From assembly GCF_002368035.1 (NCBI RefSeq), contig NZ_AP018222.1, positions 6,287,809 to 6,351,808 on the forward strand: 64,000 nt of DNA. The letters run 5' to 3'. This document shows, one piece after another, positions 33,140 through 41,213 of the stretch. The notes under the pieces are model-generated. The model was given only the letters and a program-made list of their open reading frames with translations. It was not told where the DNA came from and made no database searches. Source of the stretch: Nostoc linckia NIES-25 (lineage in GTDB: Bacteria; Cyanobacteriota; Cyanobacteriia; Cyanobacteriales; Nostocaceae). The position numbers were made by a program, and so were the translations under genes. Each line of letters begins with the position of its first letter. The stretch's first letter is position 1.

Positions 33140-35209
33140 ATGGTGTCATCGTCAGAAACTAATTACCAGTCTGTTGAAAATTCTCCAACAAAACTAGATA
33201 ATTTTTTAGTTTGCGGCTTAGGAAGTTTGGGTCAGCATTGTGTTGCTATCCTCAAAGAATATGGTGCTGTTGTTAATGCGATCGATCTAGAACAACCTAA
33301 AAATTTACAAATACGAAATTTATTAAATTTATTAGAAAATTTATTCATCGGAGATTGCCGTGAGGCGAGTGTTTTAGAACAGGCAAATATTATTCAGTGC
33401 CGAACTATAATTTTAGTCACTGGGAATGAACGAGTAAATATAGAAGCTGCTTTTGCGGCGCGGCTTTTAAATCCTCAAGTTCGTTTAGTGATACGTTCTG
33501 ATAAACAAAATCTCAATCAACTTTTAAATCAGACTCTTGGTAATTTTATTGCCTTTGAGCCGAATCAGATTTCTGCTTCTGGTTTTGCTGTTGCTGCCCT
33601 TGGAAACGATTATCTTGGCTATTTCCAATTGGAAGAACACCAATTTCGGGTAGTCAAGCATCAAATTAAAATGGACGATCCCTGGTGCAATAAACCGCAC
33701 ATCCACGAACTGAACACACAACATCTTCGAGTATTACATCACACTAATGATTCATCTATCTTACCTAAAGAATTTCATCAGTGGGAACCAGAGGCAAAAT
33801 TAAGCCCAGACGATACTATTATTTATATTGAAGTTAAAGAACAGCTTCAGAGTTTGAAAAAAGTTGCTATTAAGCGTCAGCAGAATTGGCAGCAGTTATG
33901 GCAAGAAATTTTATTAGGCAGAGTCTGGAAGAATTTCAAACAGAAAATTCCATATTTCTGGCGAAAATTAAATAGTTATCAAAGTTTGCGGGTGGCAATA
34001 ATTTGCGGGCTGACAATACTTTTTCTTTGGTGTCTTGGAACAGTTATTTATATCTTAAATTATCCTGAAAGTAATATAGTAGAAGCATTTTATGGTACTG
34101 CGGTGTTACTTTTAGGAGGATACGGAGATTTATTTGGCGACATTAATTTTAAAACACCACCAGAAAAAGCAGAACATATCCCAGGGTGGCTGCGATTGTT
34201 TAGTTTGGGACTAACTTTAACTGGTGTAGGTTTTATTGGGGTGTTATATGCATTGCTTACTGATGCTCTCTTAAGTTCAAGATTTCAATTTTTCAAGAGT
34301 TACCAACCATTAATACCCGTAAAAAACCATGTTGTATTGATTGGATTAAATCGAGTCGGACAAAGAGTTGCAGCTTTATTAGAAGAATTCAAACAACCTC
34401 TGGTGGGTATTAGTAACACAGCACTGGACGCCGATTTTTTCCACAAAATACCACTAATTATTGATAGTATTGCTGATGCTTTAGGGAGAGTCAATCTAGC
34501 TACTAGTAAAAGTGTCGTTGTAGTTACAAACGATGACATGGAGAATTTGGAAATAGCTTTGATGGTACACGCTCAAAGTCCTACAACTAGTGTAATTATT
34601 CGGACTTACGACCGAAATTTTCGTGATAATGTCGCACGGTTATTTCCTTATGCTCAAGTGATTTGTACCTCTGCTATTTCCGCAGAAGTTTTTGCGGCTG
34701 CGGCTTTTGGAGAAAATATTCTCAGCTTGTTTAACTTTGATAGTCAAACTATTTTGGTAGTCGAGTACGCGATTGAAGTTGGCGATACGCTCAACGGATT
34801 ACTTTTGGCTGAGGTTGCCTATGGTTATGGGGTTGTGCCAATTTTATACCAAAGTTTTAAGCGTTCGCCTGTAAAATTAATGCCTTCTGATAATATACAA
34901 CTTGCGATTGGCGATCGCCTCATCGTTCTAGCCAATACTAATAGCCTCCAGCGCATTGAGCGAGGCGAAATATTCCAGAAAACTTGGCAAGTAGAAATCG
35001 AGAAAACGTTAGCTCAAGATGCTATTTTTGATGGCGCTAACGAAATCAGTATAATTTCAGGATGCAGCATCGGCACAGCGAGAAAATTGATGGATAATTT
35101 GCCTGCACAGCTACCAAAACCATTATATAAACAACAAGCTTTGCGTTTAGTGCGGAGGCTAACTAAATTAAGAGTTACAGCTTGCTTGAAACCCTTTTCT
35201 GATAACTGA
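33140..35209 (+). CDS. ion channel with two RCK/TrkA-N domains and an atypical pore
   Basis: 689 residues from ATG 33140; the region open upstream contains a dispersed repeat and is not credible. Order: Rossmann-type RCK domain about 15-160 (FLVCGLGSLGQHCVAILKEYG); first membrane helix about 285-310; pore loop VLLLGGYGDLFGDI about 328-341; second helix about 355-380; second RCK domain about 395-530 (HVVLIGLNRVGQRVAALLEE); TrkA-C-like C-terminus. The filter keeps GYGD but lacks the usual TVGYGD Thr-Val. The layout resembles CASTOR/POLLUX-like channels. Probably K+ or another cation, gated by a ligand on the RCK ring. Confidence 0.8.
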   Translation: MVSSSETNYQSVENSPTKLDNFLVCGLGSLGQHCVAILKEYGAVVNAIDLEQPKNLQIRNLLNLLENLFIGDCREASVLEQANIIQCRTIILVTGNERVNIEAAFAARLLNPQVRLVIRSDKQNLNQLLNQTLGNFIAFEPNQISASGFAVAALGNDYLGYFQLEEHQFRVVKHQIKMDDPWCNKPHIHELNTQHLRVLHHTNDSSILPKEFHQWEPEAKLSPDDTIIYIEVKEQLQSLKKVAIKRQQNWQQLWQEILLGRVWKNFKQKIPYFWRKLNSYQSLRVAIICGLTILFLWCLGTVIYILNYPESNIVEAFYGTAVLLLGGYGDLFGDINFKTPPEKAEHIPGWLRLFSLGLTLTGVGFIGVLYALLTDALLSSRFQFFKSYQPLIPVKNHVVLIGLNRVGQRVAALLEEFKQPLVGISNTALDADFFHKIPLIIDSIADALGRVNLATSKSVVVVTNDDMENLEIALMVHAQSPTTSVIIRTYDRNFRDNVARLFPYAQVICTSAISAEVFAAAAFGENILSLFNFDSQTILVVEYAIEVGDTLNGLLLAEVAYGYGVVPILYQSFKRSPVKLMPSDNIQLAIGDRLIVLANTNSLQRIERGEIFQKTWQVEIEKTLAQDAIFDGANEISIISGCSIGTARKLMDNLPAQLPKPLYKQQALRLVRRLTKLRVTACLKPFSDN

Positions 35210-35640
35210 AGAACAATGCAGAATTCAGGATCGACAGTGCGGATGATTTAATTATCAATTCTTTTTTGGAAAATTAATATTGTCAATTATTCATAAAATG
35301 TACCACTACAGACAGATGCAATTTTTTCTTGCATTCTATTATATTTTAGGCAAAATAAATAATACAAAATCACAATTGGTGAAGAGTTCACCAAGAAAGC
35401 GAGAAGTTGAAGCTAAGGCTTCCGGTTTACAACACTCATCCAAGATTCCGACTTTAATTCCTCCTGAATTCTGACTCCTGAATTCTGAGTTATTCTTTAT
35501 AAATTCTAGGGTGAAAACCGTACATATCGGGCAGGTTTTCTACATCGTACTATTTAATTCTAGCTGGATACAATCAAAGTGTAGCTTAATCAATGCTGTT
35601 TTTTAGAAAAACCATACAGCATTAGCAGGAGAGCGAAAAT
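35210..35640. other. 431-bp intergenic stretch
   Basis: Contains AATTCTGA-type short repeats (35460-35490) and no credible gene; the promoter of the protease gene should lie in its last 150 bp. Confidence 0.5.
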
Positions 35641-36510
35641 ATGGGAAATCAATTCAAAACAGCTGCTTTGTTAGCTGCGCTAAGTGGCCTTTTGATAGCA
35701 ATTAGTTACTGGGTAATTGGTGGTACTAGTGGCTTCTTGATTGGAATCGGTCTAGCAGCGGCAACAAATCTGTTTTCCTGGTATCAATCAGATAAAATTG
35801 CCCTTGCAGTATATCAGGCGCAACCTGTAAGTGAAAGGGAAGCACCGGGACTTTATCGAATGGTGGAAAAGTTGTCTCGTCGTGCGAATATTCCTACACC
35901 TAGAGTTTATATTGTTCCTAGTCAAACTGCTAACGCCTTCGCTACAGGACGCGATCCAGAACACGCTGCTGTTGCTGTTACCGAAGGGATTTTGAATATA
36001 TTACCAGAGGACGAACTCGAAGGCGTCATCGCCCACGAACTCACACATATTATTAATCGTGACACCCTCACACAAGCGGTTGCTGCTACAGTAGCTGGTG
36101 CGATTTCATTCCTAGCACAAATGGTAAGTTACAGCCTTTGGTTCGGCGGTGGTTCGCGAGACAATGACAGAGGTGGAAATCCTTTGGGTGTTTTATTAAC
36201 AGTCATGCTTGCGCCATTAGCAGCAACAATTATTCAGCTGGCAATTTCACGCACAAGAGAATTTTCTGCTGATGCCGGTTCTGCTAAATTAACTGGTAAT
36301 CCCCGCGCTTTAGCTAGAGCCTTACAAAGGCTAGAAGCTACAGCCAGACAGATGCCTTTAAACGCTAATCCAGCTTTCGAGCCATTATTAATTATTAATT
36401 CCATCTCTGGACAATTTCTGGGTAACTTATTCTCCAGTCACCCTGCTACGGAAGCGCGAGTTGCGGCATTACTAAAATTAGAACAACAGTCATTAGTCAT
36501 TGGTCATTAG
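35641..36510 (+). CDS. htpX: HtpX-like M48 membrane metalloprotease
   Basis: 289 residues, ATG 35641 preceded by AGGAGAG. Two N-terminal membrane spans (about 8-48), zinc site HELTH (GVIAHELTHIINRDTLTQA, about 130-148) with the downstream Glu in SRTREFSADAGSAKL (about 205), and two further hydrophobic segments in between. Degrades damaged membrane proteins in the cytoplasmic membrane in known relatives. The last residues, SLVIGH, and the stop codon are encoded by TAGTCAT heptamer repeats, so its native C-terminus has been replaced or extended. Confidence 0.9.
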   Translation: MGNQFKTAALLAALSGLLIAISYWVIGGTSGFLIGIGLAAATNLFSWYQSDKIALAVYQAQPVSEREAPGLYRMVEKLSRRANIPTPRVYIVPSQTANAFATGRDPEHAAVAVTEGILNILPEDELEGVIAHELTHIINRDTLTQAVAATVAGAISFLAQMVSYSLWFGGGSRDNDRGGNPLGVLLTVMLAPLAATIIQLAISRTREFSADAGSAKLTGNPRALARALQRLEATARQMPLNANPAFEPLLIINSISGQFLGNLFSSHPATEARVAALLKLEQQSLVIGH

Positions 36511-36560
36511 TCATTAGTCATTGGTCATTGGTCATTAGTCATTAGTCATTGGTTATTAGT
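36489..36560. repeat. TAGTCAT/TGGTCAT heptamer repeats
   Basis: About ten heptamers beginning inside the last codons of the htpX gene and continuing downstream. Confidence 0.9.
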
Positions 36561-36585
36561 AACTGACATGTGATAAATGACATAT

Positions 36586-36699
36586 GACTTACGCAAAAGA
36601 TAACGAAAGTAGCGGTAATACCCTGCGGGAAGCCGCTCCGCGTCTACACGAATTACCGCTACGCTTGAATAAGGTTTTCAGTCACATATTGGGTAAGTG
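36586..36699. repeat. 114-bp inverted-repeat element, copy 2
   Basis: Near-identical to 30786-30899, starting GACTTACGCAA; its right end is altered to TTGGGTAAGTG, so the inverted repeat is no longer perfect and this copy is probably older or decayed. Confidence 0.85.
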
Positions 36700-36762
36700 C
36701 TGGACAAATGACAAATGACAACTGACAACTGACAAAACTTTGCAATTAAGGATGTTTTAAAG

Positions 36763-37200
36763 ATGACTTATAACAACATCGAATCCGTTGAAGCTACATT
36801 TGTTGAATCTACTGAAACTACAGTAATTGTAGAAATCAGTTCTCAAACTGATGAATTAGTGGAAATTGAAATGGCTGGTGAAAGTGATGAAGTAAAGCGC
36901 GAAACCAAAGCGCTGATTGAGGCTCTAAAAAGACGCGCTCAAACTGAGGCTGATTCCGCAGGTACTCTCACTCGCGAAACCTATTTAAATGCTGTGCGTC
37001 GAGCAAGAGAATTGATTGAAGGAAGGAAAGTTATAGAACGCGATCGCCTTCAATTAGAAAATGCTTGGGTGGTGATTCAAGACGAAGCCCAAAGAAATTG
37101 GTACTTAATGATGAAAGATTTACTAGACTTTAATTATCGCCTACAAAAGGCTGCCAAAGCTGCTTGGGAAGCTTTTAATCACCCTTATTCTCAAAATTAA
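36763..37200 (+). CDS. conserved-type cyanobacterial hypothetical protein
   Basis: 145 residues. An acidic, Thr/Glu-rich N-terminus (about 1-45) is followed by a long helical region (KRETKALIEALKRRAQTEAD, YLNAVRRARELIEG, then ENAWVVIQDEAQRNWYLMMK). No membrane span or signal. Not assigned to a function; the layout is that of a helical adaptor. Confidence 0.65.
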   Translation: MTYNNIESVEATFVESTETTVIVEISSQTDELVEIEMAGESDEVKRETKALIEALKRRAQTEADSAGTLTRETYLNAVRRARELIEGRKVIERDRLQLENAWVVIQDEAQRNWYLMMKDLLDFNYRLQKAAKAAWEAFNHPYSQN

Positions 37201-37377
37201 ATAGATAATGCGATCGCAGATTAATTTGGGGTAGCACAGCTAACTGTGCTACCCTATTGTGTTTTAGTATTAACCTACGAATTTAGGTAAATCAAGTACA
37301 CAGGTAGGGGCACAATATATTATGCCCCTACTGCAAAATTTTACAAATCATTTAGTACGTGAATTCTGAATTTTTAT

Positions 37378-38559
37378 TCAACCTTTCACGCACATAACTT
37401 GCTTGAGCGTTGCTACAACTTCGACCAAATCTGCTTGATTTGCCATCACTTGTTCTATCGGTTTATAAGCCCCAGGAATTTCATCTAAAACTCCTGTATC
37501 TTTTCGGCATTCTACCCCTTGAGTTTGCTCGATTAAATCATCAAGTGTGTAGACATTTTTTGCCTTATTTCTAGACAATAAACGACCTGCACCGTGAGAA
37601 CAAGAACAAAAGCTGTGGGCATTACCTTTACCTTTGACAATGAAAGACTTTGCCCCCATTGAACCAGGAATAATCCCATAATCTTCTGTTTGGGCGCGGA
37701 CTGCACCTTTACGAGTAACGTAAACATCCTCGTCAAAATGCACTTCTTTTTCGGCGTAATTGTGATGACAATTCACCTGCAATAAAGGTTTAGTAGCCTT
37801 TCCACCTGCAACATGCTTCTCGACTATGTGCTTAAAACGCGCCATCATCACATCGCGGTTGACACACGCATACTCTTGCGCCCATTGTAAATCGTGCCAG
37901 TATGCTTGAAATTCTGGCGTACCAGCGACAAAGTAAGCCAAATCGGGATCGGGTAATTTCTCACCTGCCATCTTGGCTAATTCTTTGGCTGTGTTAATGT
38001 GACACTGAGCTAGATTATTGCCAATGTGGCGCGAACCAGAATGCAGCATTAACCAAACTTGATTCTCTGTATCGAGGCACACTTCAATAAAATGATTGCC
38101 TCCACCGAGAGAACCCATTTGTTTCATCGCTTTGCTTTGGATGTCTTGTACGCCGCGATGCAAGTCTTTAAAATCATTCCAGCCTTGCCAATTAGTGACA
38201 GGTTTTTCAACGTCTTTATTTTCGTTAAATCCTGTAGGAATTGCTGCTTCAATATCCAAGCGGATTTTTTTGAGTTTACCTTCCAATTGTTCGCCAGTAA
38301 ATGACGTTTTGATAGCGCACATCCCGCAACCAATATCTACCCCCACAGCAGCAGGTATGATTGCTTCTTTAGTGGCTATTACAGAACCGACTAAAGCACC
38401 TTTACCTAAATGAACATCTGGCATTAAAGCTAGGTGTTTAAAGACAAATGGCAGCGATGCCACATTCTTTGCCATCTTGGTTTCTTCTGGCCCCAAAGCG
38501 TGATTCGCCCAAGATAAAACGGGTGCTGGTGTAGTAATTTCTAACTTTTCGTAGGGCAT
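37378..38559 (-). CDS. rtcB: RtcB-type RNA ligase
   Basis: 393 residues. Recognisable RtcB signatures are the metal-binding GVDIGCGMCAI (about 73-83), GSLGGGNHFIEV (about 148-159), LHSGSRHIGN (about 172-181), QVNCHHNYAE (about 265-274) and the C-terminal CSCSHGAGRLLSRNKA with the guanylylated His. Joins RNA 2',3'-cyclic phosphate or 3'-phosphate ends to 5'-OH ends using GTP and Mn2+. Slightly shorter than the 408-residue E. coli enzyme, as for the cyanobacterial branch. No archease or RtcA gene is beside it. Confidence 0.92.
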   Translation of the reverse strand: MPYEKLEITTPAPVLSWANHALGPEETKMAKNVASLPFVFKHLALMPDVHLGKGALVGSVIATKEAIIPAAVGVDIGCGMCAIKTSFTGEQLEGKLKKIRLDIEAAIPTGFNENKDVEKPVTNWQGWNDFKDLHRGVQDIQSKAMKQMGSLGGGNHFIEVCLDTENQVWLMLHSGSRHIGNNLAQCHINTAKELAKMAGEKLPDPDLAYFVAGTPEFQAYWHDLQWAQEYACVNRDVMMARFKHIVEKHVAGGKATKPLLQVNCHHNYAEKEVHFDEDVYVTRKGAVRAQTEDYGIIPGSMGAKSFIVKGKGNAHSFCSCSHGAGRLLSRNKAKNVYTLDDLIEQTQGVECRKDTGVLDEIPGAYKPIEQVMANQADLVEVVATLKQVMCVKG

Positions 38560-38788
38560 AATTTTCTAATTTTGGATTTTTAATTTTAGTTTTTAGATTG
38601 GCAATTTGGCATCAGGTAGGCAGGGGGCAGGGGGCAGGAGGTAGAGGGAGGACAGCAAATTCCTCAGTCAACATTATTAATGGCCGGCTTACAAAAACCA
38701 TTCTGTATTATGAGTGTAGTATAATTCGGTTTTCAGCGTCAGCCCGATCGCCACAGAATGAAAATATGTATTAAAATTTGTAAAGAAA

Positions 38789-39730
38789 ATGACTCTAATT
38801 AAAACAGTCTTTACACTTGGTGATATACCTATGGCAGTGCGTCAAGATACAATCTGGGAACGTTTTTTCTCGCCTGTAGCGCGTTTTTTCATTGATGAAG
38901 ATGGGTTGCGGCGTTATCAACAGAGTATTGATTGGGAGAAAGAAAGCGATCGCTTTCGACGAGCTGATGTCATAATTCCATCGTACTACAGCAGCGAAAA
39001 TTTTCACGGGATTAAGGGCGGATATCTCACCTCCGATGCAGCGGTTACTTACGATCCCATAACCCAATATGTTCTGCCGCCTAGCGAAAGTGTTGTTCGT
39101 CAGGCTTTAATTGATGCTGTGAAGGTGAAACCACGACGCATACTCGATTTAGGTTGCGGTACGGGTACCACTACTTTAATGTTAAAACAGGCTTTTCCGG
39201 AAGCCGAAGTTATTGGTTTGGATTTATCACCTTATATGTTGGTAAGGGCAGAAGATAAAAGCCGAACTGCTGGTTTAGATATAGTCTGGCGACACGGGAA
39301 TGCTGAGAAAACTGGTTTGAGTGATGCTTCGTTTGATTTGGTGACAGCTTCTTTACTATTTCACGAAATACCAGATGCAGTATCATTAGCAATTTTGCGA
39401 GAAAGCTTCCGGTTGCTGGTAACTGGAGGACAAGTGTTAATTCAAGATGGCAATCAAAAGACTCTGCGTCAATTAGAATGGCTCAATGACCTTTTTGAAG
39501 AACCATATATTCGTGAATATGCCAATGGTAGCGTTGAAGCAAATATGGGTGCAGCAGGGTTTGAAGCAGTGCGAACTCAAGATGTCTGGTGGATAAATCA
39601 GGTAACTAGCGGCATTAAACCTATAACATCCGAAAATATCCGTCAATATAGTGTAAGTTCAATAGACACCACAATAGATAATAATAATTTGGAGGAACTT
39701 GGATCGCCAGCATTTGGCATAATCGCATGA
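38789..39730 (+). CDS. class I SAM-dependent methyltransferase
   Basis: 313 residues from ATG 38789; an internal ATG at 38831 is an alternative. SAM-binding motif I ILDLGCGTGTTTLML about 114-128, the acidic VIGLDLSPYMLVRA, and motif IV DLVTASLLFHEIPD are clear; an N-terminal extension of about 100 residues precedes them. Substrate unknown. The stop overlaps the start of the HAD gene (ATGA), so the two proteins are co-translated and probably work in one pathway. Confidence 0.85.
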   Translation: MTLIKTVFTLGDIPMAVRQDTIWERFFSPVARFFIDEDGLRRYQQSIDWEKESDRFRRADVIIPSYYSSENFHGIKGGYLTSDAAVTYDPITQYVLPPSESVVRQALIDAVKVKPRRILDLGCGTGTTTLMLKQAFPEAEVIGLDLSPYMLVRAEDKSRTAGLDIVWRHGNAEKTGLSDASFDLVTASLLFHEIPDAVSLAILRESFRLLVTGGQVLIQDGNQKTLRQLEWLNDLFEEPYIREYANGSVEANMGAAGFEAVRTQDVWWINQVTSGIKPITSENIRQYSVSSIDTTIDNNNLEELGSPAFGIIA

Positions 39731-40452
39731 GTTTAAAGGCAGTTCTCTTTGATTTTAATGGTGTCATCATTAACGACGAGCGCATCCACCTGGAACTGAT
39801 AGATGAGATTCTCATTCAAGAGAATCTCCAACCCCAGCGGCTTAATGAGCGTCAAGCTTGTTTGGGACGCAGCGATCGCGCTTGTTTTACTGAACTATTC
39901 GCCAATCGTGGTAGAGTCGTTACAGAAAAATATTTAACTCAACTGCTGCACCGCAAAGCCGAAGCTTACGCACTAGAACTGGAAAAAATTGAGAAACTGC
40001 CTTTATATCCAGGTGTAGAAGACTTAATATATCAAGTGCGATCGCGCAATCTGAAATTAGGAGTAGTCAGCGGTGCTATTCGCAAAGAAATAGAACTGGT
40101 ACTCAATCGGGCTAAACTCACCGAACACTTTAAAATTATTGTGGCGGGTGATGACATCACTACCAGTAAACCAGAACCCGATGGTTATCTACTGGCGGTG
40201 AAAAAGTTGAACCAAGAATATCCGGAATTGAATCTGCAACCCCAAGAGTGTCTAGCAATTGAAGATACACCAGCTGGTATTCAAGCAGCAAAGCGATCGC
40301 ACATGCAAGTCGTGGGTGTAGCGAATACTTACCCCTTCCACATGCTTCAACGCTGCTGTAACTGGACTGTGGATTATCTCAGCGATTTGGAACTCGAACG
40401 CGTCGAGAAACTTTATTCTCAAAAACAGTCCCAGTCATCAGTAACTGAATGA
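39727..40452 (+). CDS. HAD-superfamily hydrolase (beta-phosphoglucomutase-like)
   Basis: 241 residues. Motif I is LFDFNGVIINDE (D8, with Asn instead of Asp at position +2), helical cap about 18-90, motif II VVSGA, motif III Lys in TSKPEPDGYL, motif IV AIEDTPAGIQAA. The +2 Asp normally acts as acid/base; DFNGV occurs in a subset of these proteins, so activity may be altered rather than lost. Coupled to the methyltransferase gene. Substrate unknown. Confidence 0.85.
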   Translation: MSLKAVLFDFNGVIINDERIHLELIDEILIQENLQPQRLNERQACLGRSDRACFTELFANRGRVVTEKYLTQLLHRKAEAYALELEKIEKLPLYPGVEDLIYQVRSRNLKLGVVSGAIRKEIELVLNRAKLTEHFKIIVAGDDITTSKPEPDGYLLAVKKLNQEYPELNLQPQECLAIEDTPAGIQAAKRSHMQVVGVANTYPFHMLQRCCNWTVDYLSDLELERVEKLYSQKQSQSSVTE

Positions 40453-40479
40453 TAAAATATTGATTGGTGAATTGATTAA

Positions 40480-40552
40480 GGGGAATTAGCTCAGTTGGTA
40501 GAGCGCTGCGATCGCACCGCAGAGGTCAGGGATTCGAGTTCCCTATTCTCCA
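40480..40552 (+). tRNA. tRNA-Ala(CGC)
   Basis: 73-nt cloverleaf: acceptor GGGGAAT / ATTCTCC (one G-T), D arm GCTC/GAGC, anticodon arm CTGCG-ATCGCAC-CGCAG giving anticodon CGC (codon GCG), T arm AGGGA-TTCGAGT-TCCCT, discriminator A. CCA is not encoded. The anticodon arm contains a HIP1 octamer, GCGATCGC. It is the last chromosomal gene before the phage-like region, a usual position for a phage attachment site. Confidence 0.93.
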
Positions 40553-40872
40553 CCTTTACTAACCCAATAATACCCTAAAATCTAAGGTAATTCTCTTAAC
40601 TCTGTCCTAAGATTGTCATAAATTTTAGGACAGATGCGATCGCTGTTTATGGAATCTTAATCATTTTTAAGAATCAAATAATTATAGTAGCTTTTACCAT
40701 AATTATTTAAAGGTTTGTGTCCTGAAAGTATTGATTTACCGTAGAGAAAAACCTAAAAATAGTCTCATTCACACTGTTGGAAGCAGTTTAAAGTTTTACT
40801 GTGATGAGATTTTTATGGTAGATTTTACTATTATCTTATCATTAGGCTTACAATTTAATTAGAGGGTTAGTT
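40553..40872. other. 320-bp spacer between tRNA and phage-like region
   Basis: Holds a perfect 9-bp inverted repeat, CTGTCCTAA (40602-40610) / TTAGGACAG (40625-40633), and otherwise AT-rich DNA without a gene. The left boundary of the phage-like region probably lies here or at the tRNA 3' end. Confidence 0.5.
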
Positions 40873-41199
40873 ATGCAAGATCGAGAACAAAATAAAAATA
40901 TTCAAGATGAATTTCAAGACAGATTGAAAGCACTTTTTTCACTTATATCCTCATCTGGCTTATCATTTGCTGAGGATATAGGGAATTCTACAAAGTATAT
41001 AAAAACAGAGGATTCTAATCTAGTTGAGGGTGATTTTAATTTTATAATGGCAGTGAAAGACACTGTTTTTGATAAAATTATTTTGAAAAATAATAATACA
41101 TTCACTGGGTTAAAATTACCAAAAAAACTGATTTTAACCGGGGATATAAAAGCATACTCTTTAATATCAGGTAAAGTAATAGCATTTGAACCAAAATAA
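40873..41199 (+). CDS. hypothetical protein upstream of tape-measure gene
   Basis: 108 residues; ATG 40873 preceded by GAGGG. The N-terminus is helical and charged, the C-terminal half beta-rich (KLPKKLILTGDIKAYSLISG). It lies 14 bp before the tape-measure-like gene, a place where tail chaperones or tube-associated proteins are usually encoded; the function is not recognised. Confidence 0.6.
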   Translation: MQDREQNKNIQDEFQDRLKALFSLISSSGLSFAEDIGNSTKYIKTEDSNLVEGDFNFIMAVKDTVFDKIILKNNNTFTGLKLPKKLILTGDIKAYSLISGKVIAFEPK

Positions 41200-41213
41200 T
41201 TAAAAATATATTT

